From Alistipes sp. (GTDB lineage Bacteria > Bacteroidota > Bacteroidia > Bacteroidales > Rikenellaceae), in contig JAFZFX010000036.1 in assembly GCA_017555695.1 (NCBI GenBank), forward strand, positions 124,001 through 188,000: DNA of 64,000 nt, read 5' to 3'. The notes under the pieces are model-generated. The model was not told where the DNA came from. It saw only the letters and a list, made by a program, of their open reading frames with translations, and searched no databases. The position numbers and the translations under genes were made by a program. Positions within the stretch are counted from its first letter, which is position 1. Every line of letters begins with the position of its first letter. Shown here piece after piece: positions 1-7,956 of the stretch.

Positions 1-137
1 ACAACAAGGCTCGTCACGACTATGCCGTTAATTCTATCCCCGCAAACTTCCTCGTAGAGTGCGCTACTGGCAAGATTATCGCTACTCAGTTGCGTGGTGA
101 GGAGGTTGAGAAGAAGATGGAGGAGTTGCTCAAGTAA
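1..137 (+). CDS. C-terminal end of a thioredoxin-like (TlpA/AhpC-TSA type) protein, partial
   Basis: The open frame enters from the left edge, with the first whole codon at base 3, and stops at 135-137. The 44 visible residues include IPANFLVECATGKIIATQLR and a Lys/Glu-rich end. This is the typical last strand and helix of TlpA/ResA-like thioredoxin-fold proteins, where a cis-Pro loop (here IPANF) is followed by a strand and a terminal helix. The active-site Cys pair would lie upstream, outside the window. Bacteroidota proteins of this kind are usually exported lipoproteins that reduce disulfides. A hairpin terminator follows 26 bases later. The family call rests on the tail only, so the exact subfamily is open. 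Confidence 0.6.
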   Translation, partial: NKARHDYAVNSIPANFLVECATGKIIATQLRGEEVEKKMEELLK

Positions 138-162
138 TTATCCATTCAAAACCGATAATTTT

Positions 163-200
163 GTGGTCGCCCAATCAACAGATTGAGGCGACCACTTTTG
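163..200 (+). terminator. Rho-independent terminator after the thioredoxin-like gene
   Basis: GTGGTCGCC (163-171) pairs with GGCGACCAC (187-195). AATC/GATT adds an inner stem, and TTTTG follows. The T-run doubles as the -33 box of the next promoter. Confidence 0.85.
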
Positions 201-227
201 TTTATTAGCAATTTAAGAGTAACTTTG
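197..227 (+). promoter_or_regulatory. Bacteroidota-type promoter for the 264 gene
   Basis: TTTG at 197-200 and TAACTTTG at 220-227 are separated by 19 bp, matching the -33/-7 consensus. The predicted start is near 234, giving a leader of about 30 nt. Confidence 0.7.
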
Positions 228-263
228 TAGAGTAGTAGTTACCCCATAAAGCGAATTTTTACT

Positions 264-1220
264 ATGAAAGGATTAACCATCTTGATGAGTCTGATTCTGT
301 TGGCATCATCAGCCACAGCGCAGCAGACAAAGAGCGACAAAGCTGTAAAGAGCCTTTCGCTACACAACAGCAAGATTTGCGTAAAGCAGGACTTGACTCG
401 CGGCGGCGCAATTAATTACATATCATTGGCGGATAGAGACCGCAACATCGTAAATATTCACGATGAGGGTCGTTACATCCAGCAATCATACTATGCGGGA
501 AACTCCGTCGATCGTCGCTCTGATGGCCAATCGGACTTTTGGACTCCCTGGTGCTGGAACCCGATTCAAGTAGGTGACTATGCAGCCAATCGTGCCGAGA
601 TTTTGGAGTATGAGTCAAAGGGCAAATACTCGTATGTAAAGTGCATCCCGATGTTATGGGATATGGACAACAGCCCAGCGGAGGCCACTATGGAGCAGTG
701 GGTTGAGTTAAAGGGAAATGTCATCAAAGTCCGCAATAGATTAACCTGTCATCGTACAGACAATGTCTATGGTGAAGGCGTGCCTATGCCTCAAGAGATA
801 CCTGCGGTGTATCTGATTTCGTCACTCAAGCATCTGTTCTCATATTTTGGCGACAATCCATTCTCGGGAGAGCCTATCGACGCCACAAAGGTGGTGCAGA
901 TTATCGTAGGAGACCCTGAGCATCCGTGGGGACACTATGAAAACATCACCGAAAAGTGGATGGCTTTTGTTGATGACTCGCTTTGGGGCTGCGCTGTATA
1001 TACTCCATCTGCCACAGTCTTTACAGCAGGTCGTTATGATGCTGTTTTTGACGGCGAGAGTGACGATGATGGAACGGTTTACATTGCCCCCAACAGAACC
1101 GAGAAACTTATGAAAGATTCGGTTATGGATAGTGAGTACTATCTCGTAGTCGGCTCACTAGAGCAGATACGCAAGGAGATATATAAGATTCATAAACGAT
1201 TGAATAAAAGTAACCGCTAA
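264..1220 (+). CDS. Secreted protein of unknown function, possibly beta-sandwich
   Basis: The 318-residue product starts with a clear signal peptide (MKGLTILMSLILLASSATAQQ) that ends in an A-Q-Q cleavage region without a lipobox Cys, so it is probably periplasmic or secreted. The mature part is rich in aromatic residues and short strands. It includes a conserved-looking block around residues 73-105 (QQSYYAG, then SDFWTPWCWNPIQVGD). The overall look recalls galactose-mutarotase-like or carbohydrate-binding beta-sandwich proteins, but I do not recognise a named family. The only Cys residues are scattered and form no redox motif. It has its own promoter and sits 3 bp before ruvC, so the two are likely co-transcribed despite unrelated roles. 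The start is the ATG 36 bp after the -7 box. Confidence 0.6.
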   Translation: MKGLTILMSLILLASSATAQQTKSDKAVKSLSLHNSKICVKQDLTRGGAINYISLADRDRNIVNIHDEGRYIQQSYYAGNSVDRRSDGQSDFWTPWCWNPIQVGDYAANRAEILEYESKGKYSYVKCIPMLWDMDNSPAEATMEQWVELKGNVIKVRNRLTCHRTDNVYGEGVPMPQEIPAVYLISSLKHLFSYFGDNPFSGEPIDATKVVQIIVGDPEHPWGHYENITEKWMAFVDDSLWGCAVYTPSATVFTAGRYDAVFDGESDDDGTVYIAPNRTEKLMKDSVMDSEYYLVVGSLEQIRKEIYKIHKRLNKSNR

Positions 1221-1223
1221 ACG

Positions 1224-1838
1224 ATGAAAGAGAGCGGAGGTAAATATAGGATAATGGGTATCGACCCAGGCACGAACTTTATGGGTTACGGCATCATCGA
1301 AGTGGAGGGTAACACCCTGCGCTCAGTGGTGATGGGTGACATCGACCTTCACACGATGAGCGACCCCTACCGCAAGTTGCACTACATCTTTGAGCGCGTG
1401 GGCAAACTCATCGAGGACTACGACCCGCGCGAAGTGGCGCTGGAGTCGCCATTCTTTGGTACCAATGTGCAGAGTATGCTCAAGTTGGGTCGCGCACAGG
1501 GCGTGGCTATGGCTGCGGCACTGCACCGCCAAAAGGAGGTTTTCGAGTACGCTCCCACACGCGTGAAGCAGGCTATAACGGGCTCGGGCGCAGCATCGAA
1601 GGAGCAGGTAGCCGCCATCGTGAAGCGTATGCTAAAGCTGGAGTATATGCCCCGCCGATTGGATGCCACCGACGGTATGGCCGTTGCTATGTGCCACTAC
1701 TTTACGGCCCGCACCCCAATATCGCAGGCTATGGGCGACGCCCGAGTGAAGGGTCTCGGTGGCGGCAAGAAGGCCGCAAAGGGCTCTTCGTCGTGGGAGA
1801 CCTTCATAAAAAACAACCCCGAGCGAGAGATTAAATAG
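1224..1838 (+). CDS. ruvC: Crossover junction endodeoxyribonuclease RuvC
   Basis: RuvC cuts Holliday junctions made by RuvAB during recombinational repair. The 204-residue product has the RNase H-like fold signature: GIDPGT near the N-terminus (Asp14), ALESPFFG (Glu74), and RLDATDGMAVAMCH (Asp147 and Asp150). These match the four acidic catalytic residues of E. coli RuvC (D7, E66, D138, D141). It is about 20-30 residues longer than the family norm because of a short N-terminal lead and a Gly/Lys/Ser-rich C-terminal tail from about residue 170. The start lies 3 bp after the upstream stop. A Met at residue 11 is a possible alternative start. ruvA and ruvB are not in the window. Confidence 0.97.
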   Translation: MKESGGKYRIMGIDPGTNFMGYGIIEVEGNTLRSVVMGDIDLHTMSDPYRKLHYIFERVGKLIEDYDPREVALESPFFGTNVQSMLKLGRAQGVAMAAALHRQKEVFEYAPTRVKQAITGSGAASKEQVAAIVKRMLKLEYMPRRLDATDGMAVAMCHYFTARTPISQAMGDARVKGLGGGKKAAKGSSSWETFIKNNPEREIK

Positions 1839-1853
1839 CGACATTACAGAACA

Positions 1854-1915
1854 AGCATAAATAGCATCAGAGTCAAAAAAAGTGGCTGCGGAGTGATGCT
1901 TTTTATGCTTTTTTT
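1854..1915 (+). terminator. Long-stem terminator after ruvC
   Basis: AGCATAAATAGCATCA (1854-1869) pairs with TGATGCTTTTTATGCT (1894-1909) at 15 of 16 positions across a 24-nt loop. T1910-T1915 follow. Confidence 0.8.
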
Positions 1916-1917
1916 AC

Positions 1918-1925
1918 TACTTTTG
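1918..1925 (+). promoter_or_regulatory. -7 promoter box for the 1962 gene
   Basis: TACTTTTG fits TAnnTTTG and starts directly after the terminator T-run. No clean -33 TTTG is visible because that stretch lies in the terminator stem. Confidence 0.45.
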
Positions 1926-1961
1926 AGTAGTCTAACCTGAAAATAAACTAACTTAAAGGAT

Positions 1962-3176
1962 ATGAGTAAGAACAAGTATACCTTGCAAGAGGTGACAAAT
2001 AAGGCTCTGGAGCAGGAGTTCATCGACCTGCCCAAACGCCTATATAAAGGTAACCGTAATTGGGTATGCCCGCTCGACAACGACATCAGGAGCGTATTCG
2101 ACCCCGCCAGAAACAAACTCTTTGCCGATGGCGAGGCTATCCGCTGGGTGGCATACAACAACGAAGGCGAGGTTGTTGGCCGTATCGCTGCATTCTACGA
2201 TAACGAGCACGCCAACGCATACGAACAGCCCACAGGCGGTTGCGGCTTCTTTGAGGCTATCAACGACCAGGAGCTGGCCAATCAGCTCTTCGACGCTGCG
2301 CGTATGTGGTTGTTGAGTCGTGGTATGGAGGCTATGGATGGCCCTATCAACTTCGGCTCGCGTGACGAGTGGTGGGGACTGCTGATTGAGGGCTACGAAT
2401 TCCAGCCCCTCTACGCCAACCCCTACAACCCACCCTACTACAAGGAACTGTTCGAGAACTATGGATTCCAGAACTACTTTAACCAGAACACCTATCTCTG
2501 GCGTGTGTACGACGACGACCTCAACCAGTCGATTCACGATCGTGCGAAGCGTCTGCACAACACCCCGGGCTATAGTTTTGCCCACATCGAGATGGACAAC
2601 CTGGATCAGGTAGCCGAGGATTTCCGCATCATCTACAACAAGGCGTGGTCGCTCTTTACGGGCGTGAAGCCTATGCCCAAGGAGCAGGCTCACGAGATTG
2701 TGGCTAAGTTGCGTCCCATCATCGACCCCAACATCATCTTCTTCTCGTACTTCAACAACGAGCCCATCGGATTCTTCATCATGGTGCCCGACATCAACCG
2801 CATCATCGGCAAGTTCAACGGCAAACTCAACCTATGGAACAAGCTGCGCCTGATGTGGGAGTTGAAGGTCAAGAAGTCGTGCGACCGCATCTTCGGTGTT
2901 ATCTTCGCCGTCACACCCGAATTCCAGGGTAAGGGCGTCGAGTCGGGTATGATTCAGTACATCTACAAGAACTACATCCGCACCTCGCGTAACAAGTACA
3001 AGACTGTGGAGTTTGCGTGGATTGGCGACTTCAACCCCGTGATGAACCGTATGATTCAGTCGTATGTGTGCGCCACACGCCACAAGATGCACACCACCTA
3101 TCGCTACCTCTTCGACCGCAACAAGCCTTTCACTCGTTGCCCGCGATTGGGTATAACAAAACCGACAAATAATTAA
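1962..3176 (+). CDS. GNAT-superfamily-like protein of unknown substrate
   Basis: This 404-residue cytosolic protein has no signal peptide or membrane segment. It resembles large bacterial proteins annotated as GNAT-like (the YghO type). The first part carries a strand-rich region with VVGRIAAF near residue 70, and a conserved core [20 protein letters not shown] near 128-147. The C-terminal half carries a second acyltransferase-like piece with [19 protein letters not shown], where Q-G-K-G resembles the acetyl-CoA pyrophosphate loop (Q/R-x-x-G-x-G/A). The substrate is unknown. It ends 16 bp before gcvT and probably shares its transcript. The gene is well expressed by codon choice. The fold is likely, the activity uncertain. 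Confidence 0.7.
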   Translation: MSKNKYTLQEVTNKALEQEFIDLPKRLYKGNRNWVCPLDNDIRSVFDPARNKLFADGEAIRWVAYNNEGEVVGRIAAFYDNEHANAYEQPTGGCGFFEAINDQELANQLFDAARMWLLSRGMEAMDGPINFGSRDEWWGLLIEGYEFQPLYANPYNPPYYKELFENYGFQNYFNQNTYLWRVYDDDLNQSIHDRAKRLHNTPGYSFAHIEMDNLDQVAEDFRIIYNKAWSLFTGVKPMPKEQAHEIVAKLRPIIDPNIIFFSYFNNEPIGFFIMVPDINRIIGKFNGKLNLWNKLRLMWELKVKKSCDRIFGVIFAVTPEFQGKGVESGMIQYIYKNYIRTSRNKYKTVEFAWIGDFNPVMNRMIQSYVCATRHKMHTTYRYLFDRNKPFTRCPRLGITKPTNN

Positions 3177-3192
3177 TCAGAAATACTACCAA

Positions 3193-4287
3193 ATGAAAAC
3201 TACTGCTTTTACAAAGTATCATATCGCCGCAGGCGCCAAGATGGCCGAGTTTGCGGGATACAATATGCCCATCGAGTTTTCAGGCATCAACGACGAGCAC
3301 CACACCGTACGCCAGGGCGTGGGAGTCTTCGATGTGAGCCACATGGGCGAGATTTGGGTTAAGGGTGACAAGGCTCTTGATCTGTTGCAGCGCATTGCGT
3401 CAAACGATGTGTCGAAACTCTTTGACGGCAAAGTGCAGTACGCCACAATGCCCAACGGCAAGGGCGGCATCGTGGACGACATCCTGATTTACAAGTTCAG
3501 CGACACAAAGTATATGCTCTGCGTCAATGCGGCCAACACCGACAAAGACTGGGCACACATCTGCGCCGAGGGTGCAAAGATGGGTATGACGCCTGGTGTT
3601 GAGCTGGAGAACGCCTCTGACAACATCGCACAGCTAGCCATTCAGGGTCCTTTGGCTATGAAGTTGGTGCAGAAGATGTGCGACGAACCTGTAGAGGATA
3701 TGGTTTACTACACATTCAAGATGACCAAGCTCGCAGGTTGCGATGTCATCCTCTCGGCTACGGGCTACACTGGCTCGGGCGGCTGCGAGATTTATATGTA
3801 CAACGCCGACGCCGACACCATCTGGGAGGCTATGTGGCAGGCTGGCGAGGAGTTTGGCCTGAAGAACATCGGCTTGGGCGCACGCGACACACTGCGTCTG
3901 GAGAAGGGTTTTGCGCTCTATGGCAACGACATCGACGACACTACATCGCCTCTGGAGGCTGGACTCGGCTGGGTTACAAAGTTCGCCGAGGGTAAGGAGT
4001 TCATCGACCGCGAATTCCTCGCAAAGCAGAAGGCCGAGGGCGTACAGCGCAAGCTGGTGGGTCTGAAGATGATTGACCGAGGCATCCCCCGCCACGGCTA
4101 CGACATCGCCACCGCCGAGGGCGAGAAGATTGGCGTAGTTACATCGGGTACAATGTCGCCTATGCTGAAGGTGGGCATTGCTCTAGGATATGTCAAGAGC
4201 GAATACGCCGCTGTGGGCACTACCGTTGCTGTGGTTATCCGCGACCGTCTGCTCAAGGCCGAAGTCGTGAAGTATCCCTTCGTATAA
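3193..4287 (+). CDS. gcvT: Aminomethyltransferase, T-protein of the glycine cleavage system
   Basis: GcvT moves the methylene group from aminomethyl-lipoyl-H protein to tetrahydrofolate and releases ammonia. The 364 residues match the usual length. Recognisable family blocks are the N-terminal [10 protein letters not shown] and [10 protein letters not shown], the central [12 protein letters not shown], and [20 protein letters not shown], which includes the folate-site region. The C-terminal domain includes [21 protein letters not shown]. Genes for the H and P proteins are not in the window. There is no room for a glycine riboswitch in the 16-bp gap, so control would come from the promoter upstream of the preceding gene. 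A strong terminator follows. Confidence 0.98.
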   Translation: MKTTAFTKYHIAAGAKMAEFAGYNMPIEFSGINDEHHTVRQGVGVFDVSHMGEIWVKGDKALDLLQRIASNDVSKLFDGKVQYATMPNGKGGIVDDILIYKFSDTKYMLCVNAANTDKDWAHICAEGAKMGMTPGVELENASDNIAQLAIQGPLAMKLVQKMCDEPVEDMVYYTFKMTKLAGCDVILSATGYTGSGGCEIYMYNADADTIWEAMWQAGEEFGLKNIGLGARDTLRLEKGFALYGNDIDDTTSPLEAGLGWVTKFAEGKEFIDREFLAKQKAEGVQRKLVGLKMIDRGIPRHGYDIATAEGEKIGVVTSGTMSPMLKVGIALGYVKSEYAAVGTTVAVVIRDRLLKAEVVKYPFV

Positions 4288-4310
4288 CCGACCATTACAC
4301 CTTCTATTAT

Positions 4311-4343
4311 AAGAGGCTATCCGCGTGGATAGCCTCTTTTTTG
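4311..4343 (+). terminator. Terminator after gcvT
   Basis: AAGAGGCTATCC (4311-4322) pairs perfectly with GGATAGCCTCTT (4327-4338) across GCGT, followed by TTTTTG. Confidence 0.93.
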
Positions 4344-4405
4344 TTGCGTATATGTGGGCGCGAGTTGCGCGGAGCAGTCATCCCGCTACACCCGCTATGA
4401 TGCGC

Positions 4406-4439
4406 AAAAAAAAGGCTGCTAACCCGAAAGTTAGCAGCC
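4406..4439 (-). terminator. Terminator of the susC-susD-lipoprotein operon
   Basis: On the minus strand GGCTGCTAAC (4430-4439) pairs with GTTAGCAGCC (4414-4423), and a run of eight T follows. It lies 23 bp beyond the stop of the last operon gene. Confidence 0.93.
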
Positions 4440-4461
4440 CGAAATATCGAAATCTAAGTTA

Positions 4462-6243
4462 TTACTTAAGATTTGACGGTGTGAAAGTGAAAGCCTTGTC
4501 AGCAGAGAAGGCAATACGGTTACCGTTGATGCTCTTCCAAGACAACTTAGCTGAACCCATCAACTTTGCAGCAGCAGCCTCAGCTGTTGAACCAGAAGCA
4601 GTCAAGATAGTTGTGTTACCATATGAGTTCTCAGCCCAAACAACAACTGTAAAGCTTGTTGCTGCAGGTACACCAGTGAACATAATATAGTCACCACCCT
4701 CTGCATTGATGTAAGATACATCGAAGTCCTCACCAGCAAGGTCAACCAAATCCTGAGCTGTGTAACCAGCTGCCAAGTAAGCGTCAACCTGAGCTGTAGT
4801 ATGGAAGAAATATCTCATTGACTTAATCTCTGAGCCATAAACCTCGCAGTACCAAGTTGAGCTATCGGGATACTTCTCTGAATAGTCGGGCATAGCCTCG
4901 CTGAAAGGCATCCAAGCCAACTCGAGGTCAACCTCGGGGAGCTCACCTGCACCTACACCCTGTACATAGAATGAAGCGATAGCCAAGTCGCCATACTGAG
5001 CCTCACCATCAGCGCTGTAAGGAATAGCGATTACAGTGTAAACACCAGCCTCCTTAGCCTCAACGCTCTCGAGCATCATCTCGTTTACCTCCTCGCCATC
5101 AGCGTTTGTAGTAGTGGTAACAGCAACCTTGTTAGAAACTACTGAACCATCCTCGATGCCAGCCAAAGCAGCCTCCAAAGCCTCAACATCAGAAGTGATG
5201 TCACCAGCAACAAAAGCGTACTTAATCTCGGCAACATCAGCACCGTAAGCTGCGCGAGCGATAGGATAGATAGTTGCGTTGTCGTCAGCTACACGGAAAC
5301 CACCGTAAGCAACCTCCATAGAGTAGTCAGTCAAAACTGCACCAGGCAAAATTACGCGGAACAGACCATTAGTGTTAGCATACCAACCCCACTGACCCTC
5401 AGTGTAGATCTCCATACCGAGGAGCAAGCCCTTAACGGGGAATGTGATAACACCATTTACCAAAGTACCAGGAGCGGCTGTACCAACGAAGAAGGGACCG
5501 TAATCAGTAGGATTCCAGTCGCAACCAAGATACTGAGTAGGAATAACAACCTGGGTAGGATCAGAGATGTTGATTGTGAAGTAAACATCCTCCTCAACAT
5601 AGTCACCCGGCTCATTGTAGGGGAACTTTGAAGTATAGGCGTTCTTCAAGTAGATGTAACCAGGAGTGTTAGCATTCTCATAAACCTCTACCTCCCACTC
5701 GATATTATCGATAGAGAAGATAGTTGCAATGATATCCTCGCGGATAACAGCCTTACCCAAAAGTACATAGGGCTCGGGAACAACGAATGTATAAGTCTGT
5801 GAGCTGTAACCGTAAGGAGTAACGGCGCTTGCGTCGTTCAACTGGAGAGCGATAGTATAAGTCTGACCATCCTCCAAGTTCTCACGGTCAACCTCAATCT
5901 TGAGAGTAGCCTTGTCCTTACCCTCGCCGAAAGAGACCTTTGTGGGGATAGAGAACAACTCTGTATAGTCGATAGGCTCAGCATCCTCGTCTACCTTGGC
6001 AGCCGAGATAGTAGCCTTAACGGGAACGCTAACTGCGCCCTCGGTGTTGCCACGATAAACTACAACATCGAATGATGTAGTCTCGGCAGTTGCAGTGATG
6101 GTAGTCACTGCATCTGCTGAAAAGTAAACCTGCGCACCCTGCGCCTGCTCGCCAGCCGACCAATCCTGGTCGTTGGTACAAGCCGTGAACATTGAAGCTA
6201 CGGCTACGAGCGCTGTCAAAAAGAATATCTTAAGACTCTTCAT
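4462..6243 (-). CDS. SusE-position surface lipoprotein, Calx-beta-like front
   Basis: The 593-residue product begins with a lipoprotein signal (MKSLKIFFLTALVAVASMFTAC, lipid-attached Cys22). The acidic TNDQDW next to the Cys fits the Bacteroidota surface-export signal. Residues about 40-150 (VYFSADAV, then SFDVVVYRGN) look like a Calx-beta or DUF4843-type beta-sandwich. The rest is repeated strand-rich sequence with many aromatic residues, as in surface glycan-binding proteins. It is the last gene of the operon, 14 bp after susD, the place usually taken by SusE/SusF-type glycan binders. The role is therefore glycan capture at the cell surface. The ligand cannot be read from the sequence, and it is not a clear SusE homologue. 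Confidence 0.7.
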   Translation of the reverse strand: MKSLKIFFLTALVAVASMFTACTNDQDWSAGEQAQGAQVYFSADAVTTITATAETTSFDVVVYRGNTEGAVSVPVKATISAAKVDEDAEPIDYTELFSIPTKVSFGEGKDKATLKIEVDRENLEDGQTYTIALQLNDASAVTPYGYSSQTYTFVVPEPYVLLGKAVIREDIIATIFSIDNIEWEVEVYENANTPGYIYLKNAYTSKFPYNEPGDYVEEDVYFTINISDPTQVVIPTQYLGCDWNPTDYGPFFVGTAAPGTLVNGVITFPVKGLLLGMEIYTEGQWGWYANTNGLFRVILPGAVLTDYSMEVAYGGFRVADDNATIYPIARAAYGADVAEIKYAFVAGDITSDVEALEAALAGIEDGSVVSNKVAVTTTTNADGEEVNEMMLESVEAKEAGVYTVIAIPYSADGEAQYGDLAIASFYVQGVGAGELPEVDLELAWMPFSEAMPDYSEKYPDSSTWYCEVYGSEIKSMRYFFHTTAQVDAYLAAGYTAQDLVDLAGEDFDVSYINAEGGDYIMFTGVPAATSFTVVVWAENSYGNTTILTASGSTAEAAAAKLMGSAKLSWKSINGNRIAFSADKAFTFTPSNLK

Positions 6244-6257
6244 AGTTTACACATTAA

Positions 6258-7937
6258 TTAGTTTTTAGACAAATAAGTTTTTGACGCATTGGGGTTGTTC
6301 TTACCATCGAGACCCTTGTTCTGCTGAATAGCTGACAACGGAATAGTAAGGTTCCACCAAGGTGCACGGCCGTTAGTTGTGAAACGAGCATCCTTCGGAG
6401 CGTTAGAACCCTCGTTACCAGCAACCATACCGATGTTAAGACGCTTCATATCGAAGTATGAGATACCCTCACCCCAGAACTCCATACGCTTCTGGAAGAT
6501 AATCTCCTCAACGAGGTCAGCATCAGCAGGAATAGCGTAAGCGCTATCACGGTAAGCCATGAAGGCTGTGAGCAACTCTGCACCCTTAGCTGCATCGTAG
6601 TGTGCTGTAGCCTCAGCCTCGATAAGGTACATCTCCTCAACACGCATCATAGGAATGTCTGTAACATTACCTACAGAGTAGTCATACTTCTCACCACCGT
6701 TAGTGTGGAACTTGAAGCTTGCATAGGGAGCGATTGAAGACATAGCCTTACCACCACCCTCATACTCCTCCTCAGTGAGGTTAGTGTAGGGGTCAATCTT
6801 AGAGAAATCACGCTCGGGGTTGTTGTACAACTTCTTACGGAAGTCAGTATCGTTCATACGAGCGTATGACAAAGCGTTGATACCAGGCTGTGCACCACCA
6901 CCGTAGCCCCAAAGAGCGTCAGTAGCCATGTGAGCTGTGAACGACAAAATGTTGTTCAACACAGTGTCAGTAGACTGCTGCAAGCCCCACATCCAAGCGC
7001 TGTTAGCCTTGCAGAAACCAGTAGTAGGATCAGTAAACTGAGCCTCATTCATAATAGAGCAACCAGACTCTGTGATAGCCTTGCGAGCGTACTGTGCAGC
7101 CAACTTGTAAGCGTCGTTACCAGTGGGAACATTCTCATACTTGTCGCTAAAGCAACCCAACCAGTTGTAAGCACGAGCCAACAAACCGTAAACAACAGCC
7201 TTTGTAGGCATACCAATGTTAGTAGACTTGTAGTCTCCAATCAATGACTCAGCCTCCTTCAAGTCACCAAGGATGAACTCGAACATCTCCTCGCGAGTAG
7301 CACGGGGGTTGTTCTCCAACTCCTGGATAGTAGAAGTCTCTGTTACGATAGGCACTGTCAAACCTACAACCTCAGCAGGAATCTCATAATCGTTAGTACC
7401 TGTGATACCCTCAGCCTTTGCGGGCAGAGGATCGTACATACGAGCCATATCCAAGAACAAAGCTGCACGGAAAGCCTTTGCTACGGCCAACTCGGGACCA
7501 GGATTAGCAGAGAAGATACCAATAGCTGAGTTAGTTGTATAAATAAAGTTGTAGTAATTGTAGTAGAACAAAGGTGAACCCCAACCGTTCTGGTCCAAAC
7601 CGTTACGCTCTGTGTAAAGAGCAAACTGCCAACGGTCGTAATACTGATTACCATCGGGCATATTACCTGAAGTAGGGATTACCTCACCACACATACGGTC
7701 TGTCGCACCAAATACTGAAGGCAAACCAAAATCACAGTGGTCACCGATACCAACATAGTTGGTCATCAAGATAGTAGACATAGCGGTCAATACACCATCG
7801 GCCGCAAAGGGAGACGCACCAACCTGCTCGTTGGTAGCACTACCACCCTCGGGAAGACCATCCTTGATACAGCTTGTCATCAACACTGATGCACAAACCA
7901 AAGCTGCAATGAATCTTACTATAGTGTTTGTTTTCAT
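6258..7937 (-). CDS. SusD/RagB-family outer-membrane lipoprotein
   Basis: SusD proteins sit as lids on SusC transporters and bind the incoming glycan. The 559-residue product has a lipobox near the start (VLMTSC, Cys23) followed by IKDG. It contains family features: an N-terminal TPR-like helical part with RAALFLDMARMYDPLP, GLLARAYNWLGCF in the middle, and a C-terminal block RVEEMYLIEAEATAHYDAAKGAELLTAF, then FWGEGISYFDMKRL. I chose the ATG at 7937 because the longer frame needs a TTG and would push the signal peptide inward. It lies 19 bp after susC and 14 bp before the third gene. The glycan is not predictable from sequence alone. Confidence 0.93.
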   Translation of the reverse strand: MKTNTIVRFIAALVCASVLMTSCIKDGLPEGGSATNEQVGASPFAADGVLTAMSTILMTNYVGIGDHCDFGLPSVFGATDRMCGEVIPTSGNMPDGNQYYDRWQFALYTERNGLDQNGWGSPLFYYNYYNFIYTTNSAIGIFSANPGPELAVAKAFRAALFLDMARMYDPLPAKAEGITGTNDYEIPAEVVGLTVPIVTETSTIQELENNPRATREEMFEFILGDLKEAESLIGDYKSTNIGMPTKAVVYGLLARAYNWLGCFSDKYENVPTGNDAYKLAAQYARKAITESGCSIMNEAQFTDPTTGFCKANSAWMWGLQQSTDTVLNNILSFTAHMATDALWGYGGGAQPGINALSYARMNDTDFRKKLYNNPERDFSKIDPYTNLTEEEYEGGGKAMSSIAPYASFKFHTNGGEKYDYSVGNVTDIPMMRVEEMYLIEAEATAHYDAAKGAELLTAFMAYRDSAYAIPADADLVEEIIFQKRMEFWGEGISYFDMKRLNIGMVAGNEGSNAPKDARFTTNGRAPWWNLTIPLSAIQQNKGLDGKNNPNASKTYLSKN

Positions 7938-7956
7938 AATCTGCAATATTTTATAA

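Noticed and set aside
3177..3192. Glycine riboswitch before gcvT
   Set aside because: Only 16 bp separate the genes, far too short for the aptamer.
4325..4690. 121-residue open frame on the plus strand
   Set aside because: It lies antisense over the end of the SusE-position gene and begins inside the gcvT terminator. No family features.
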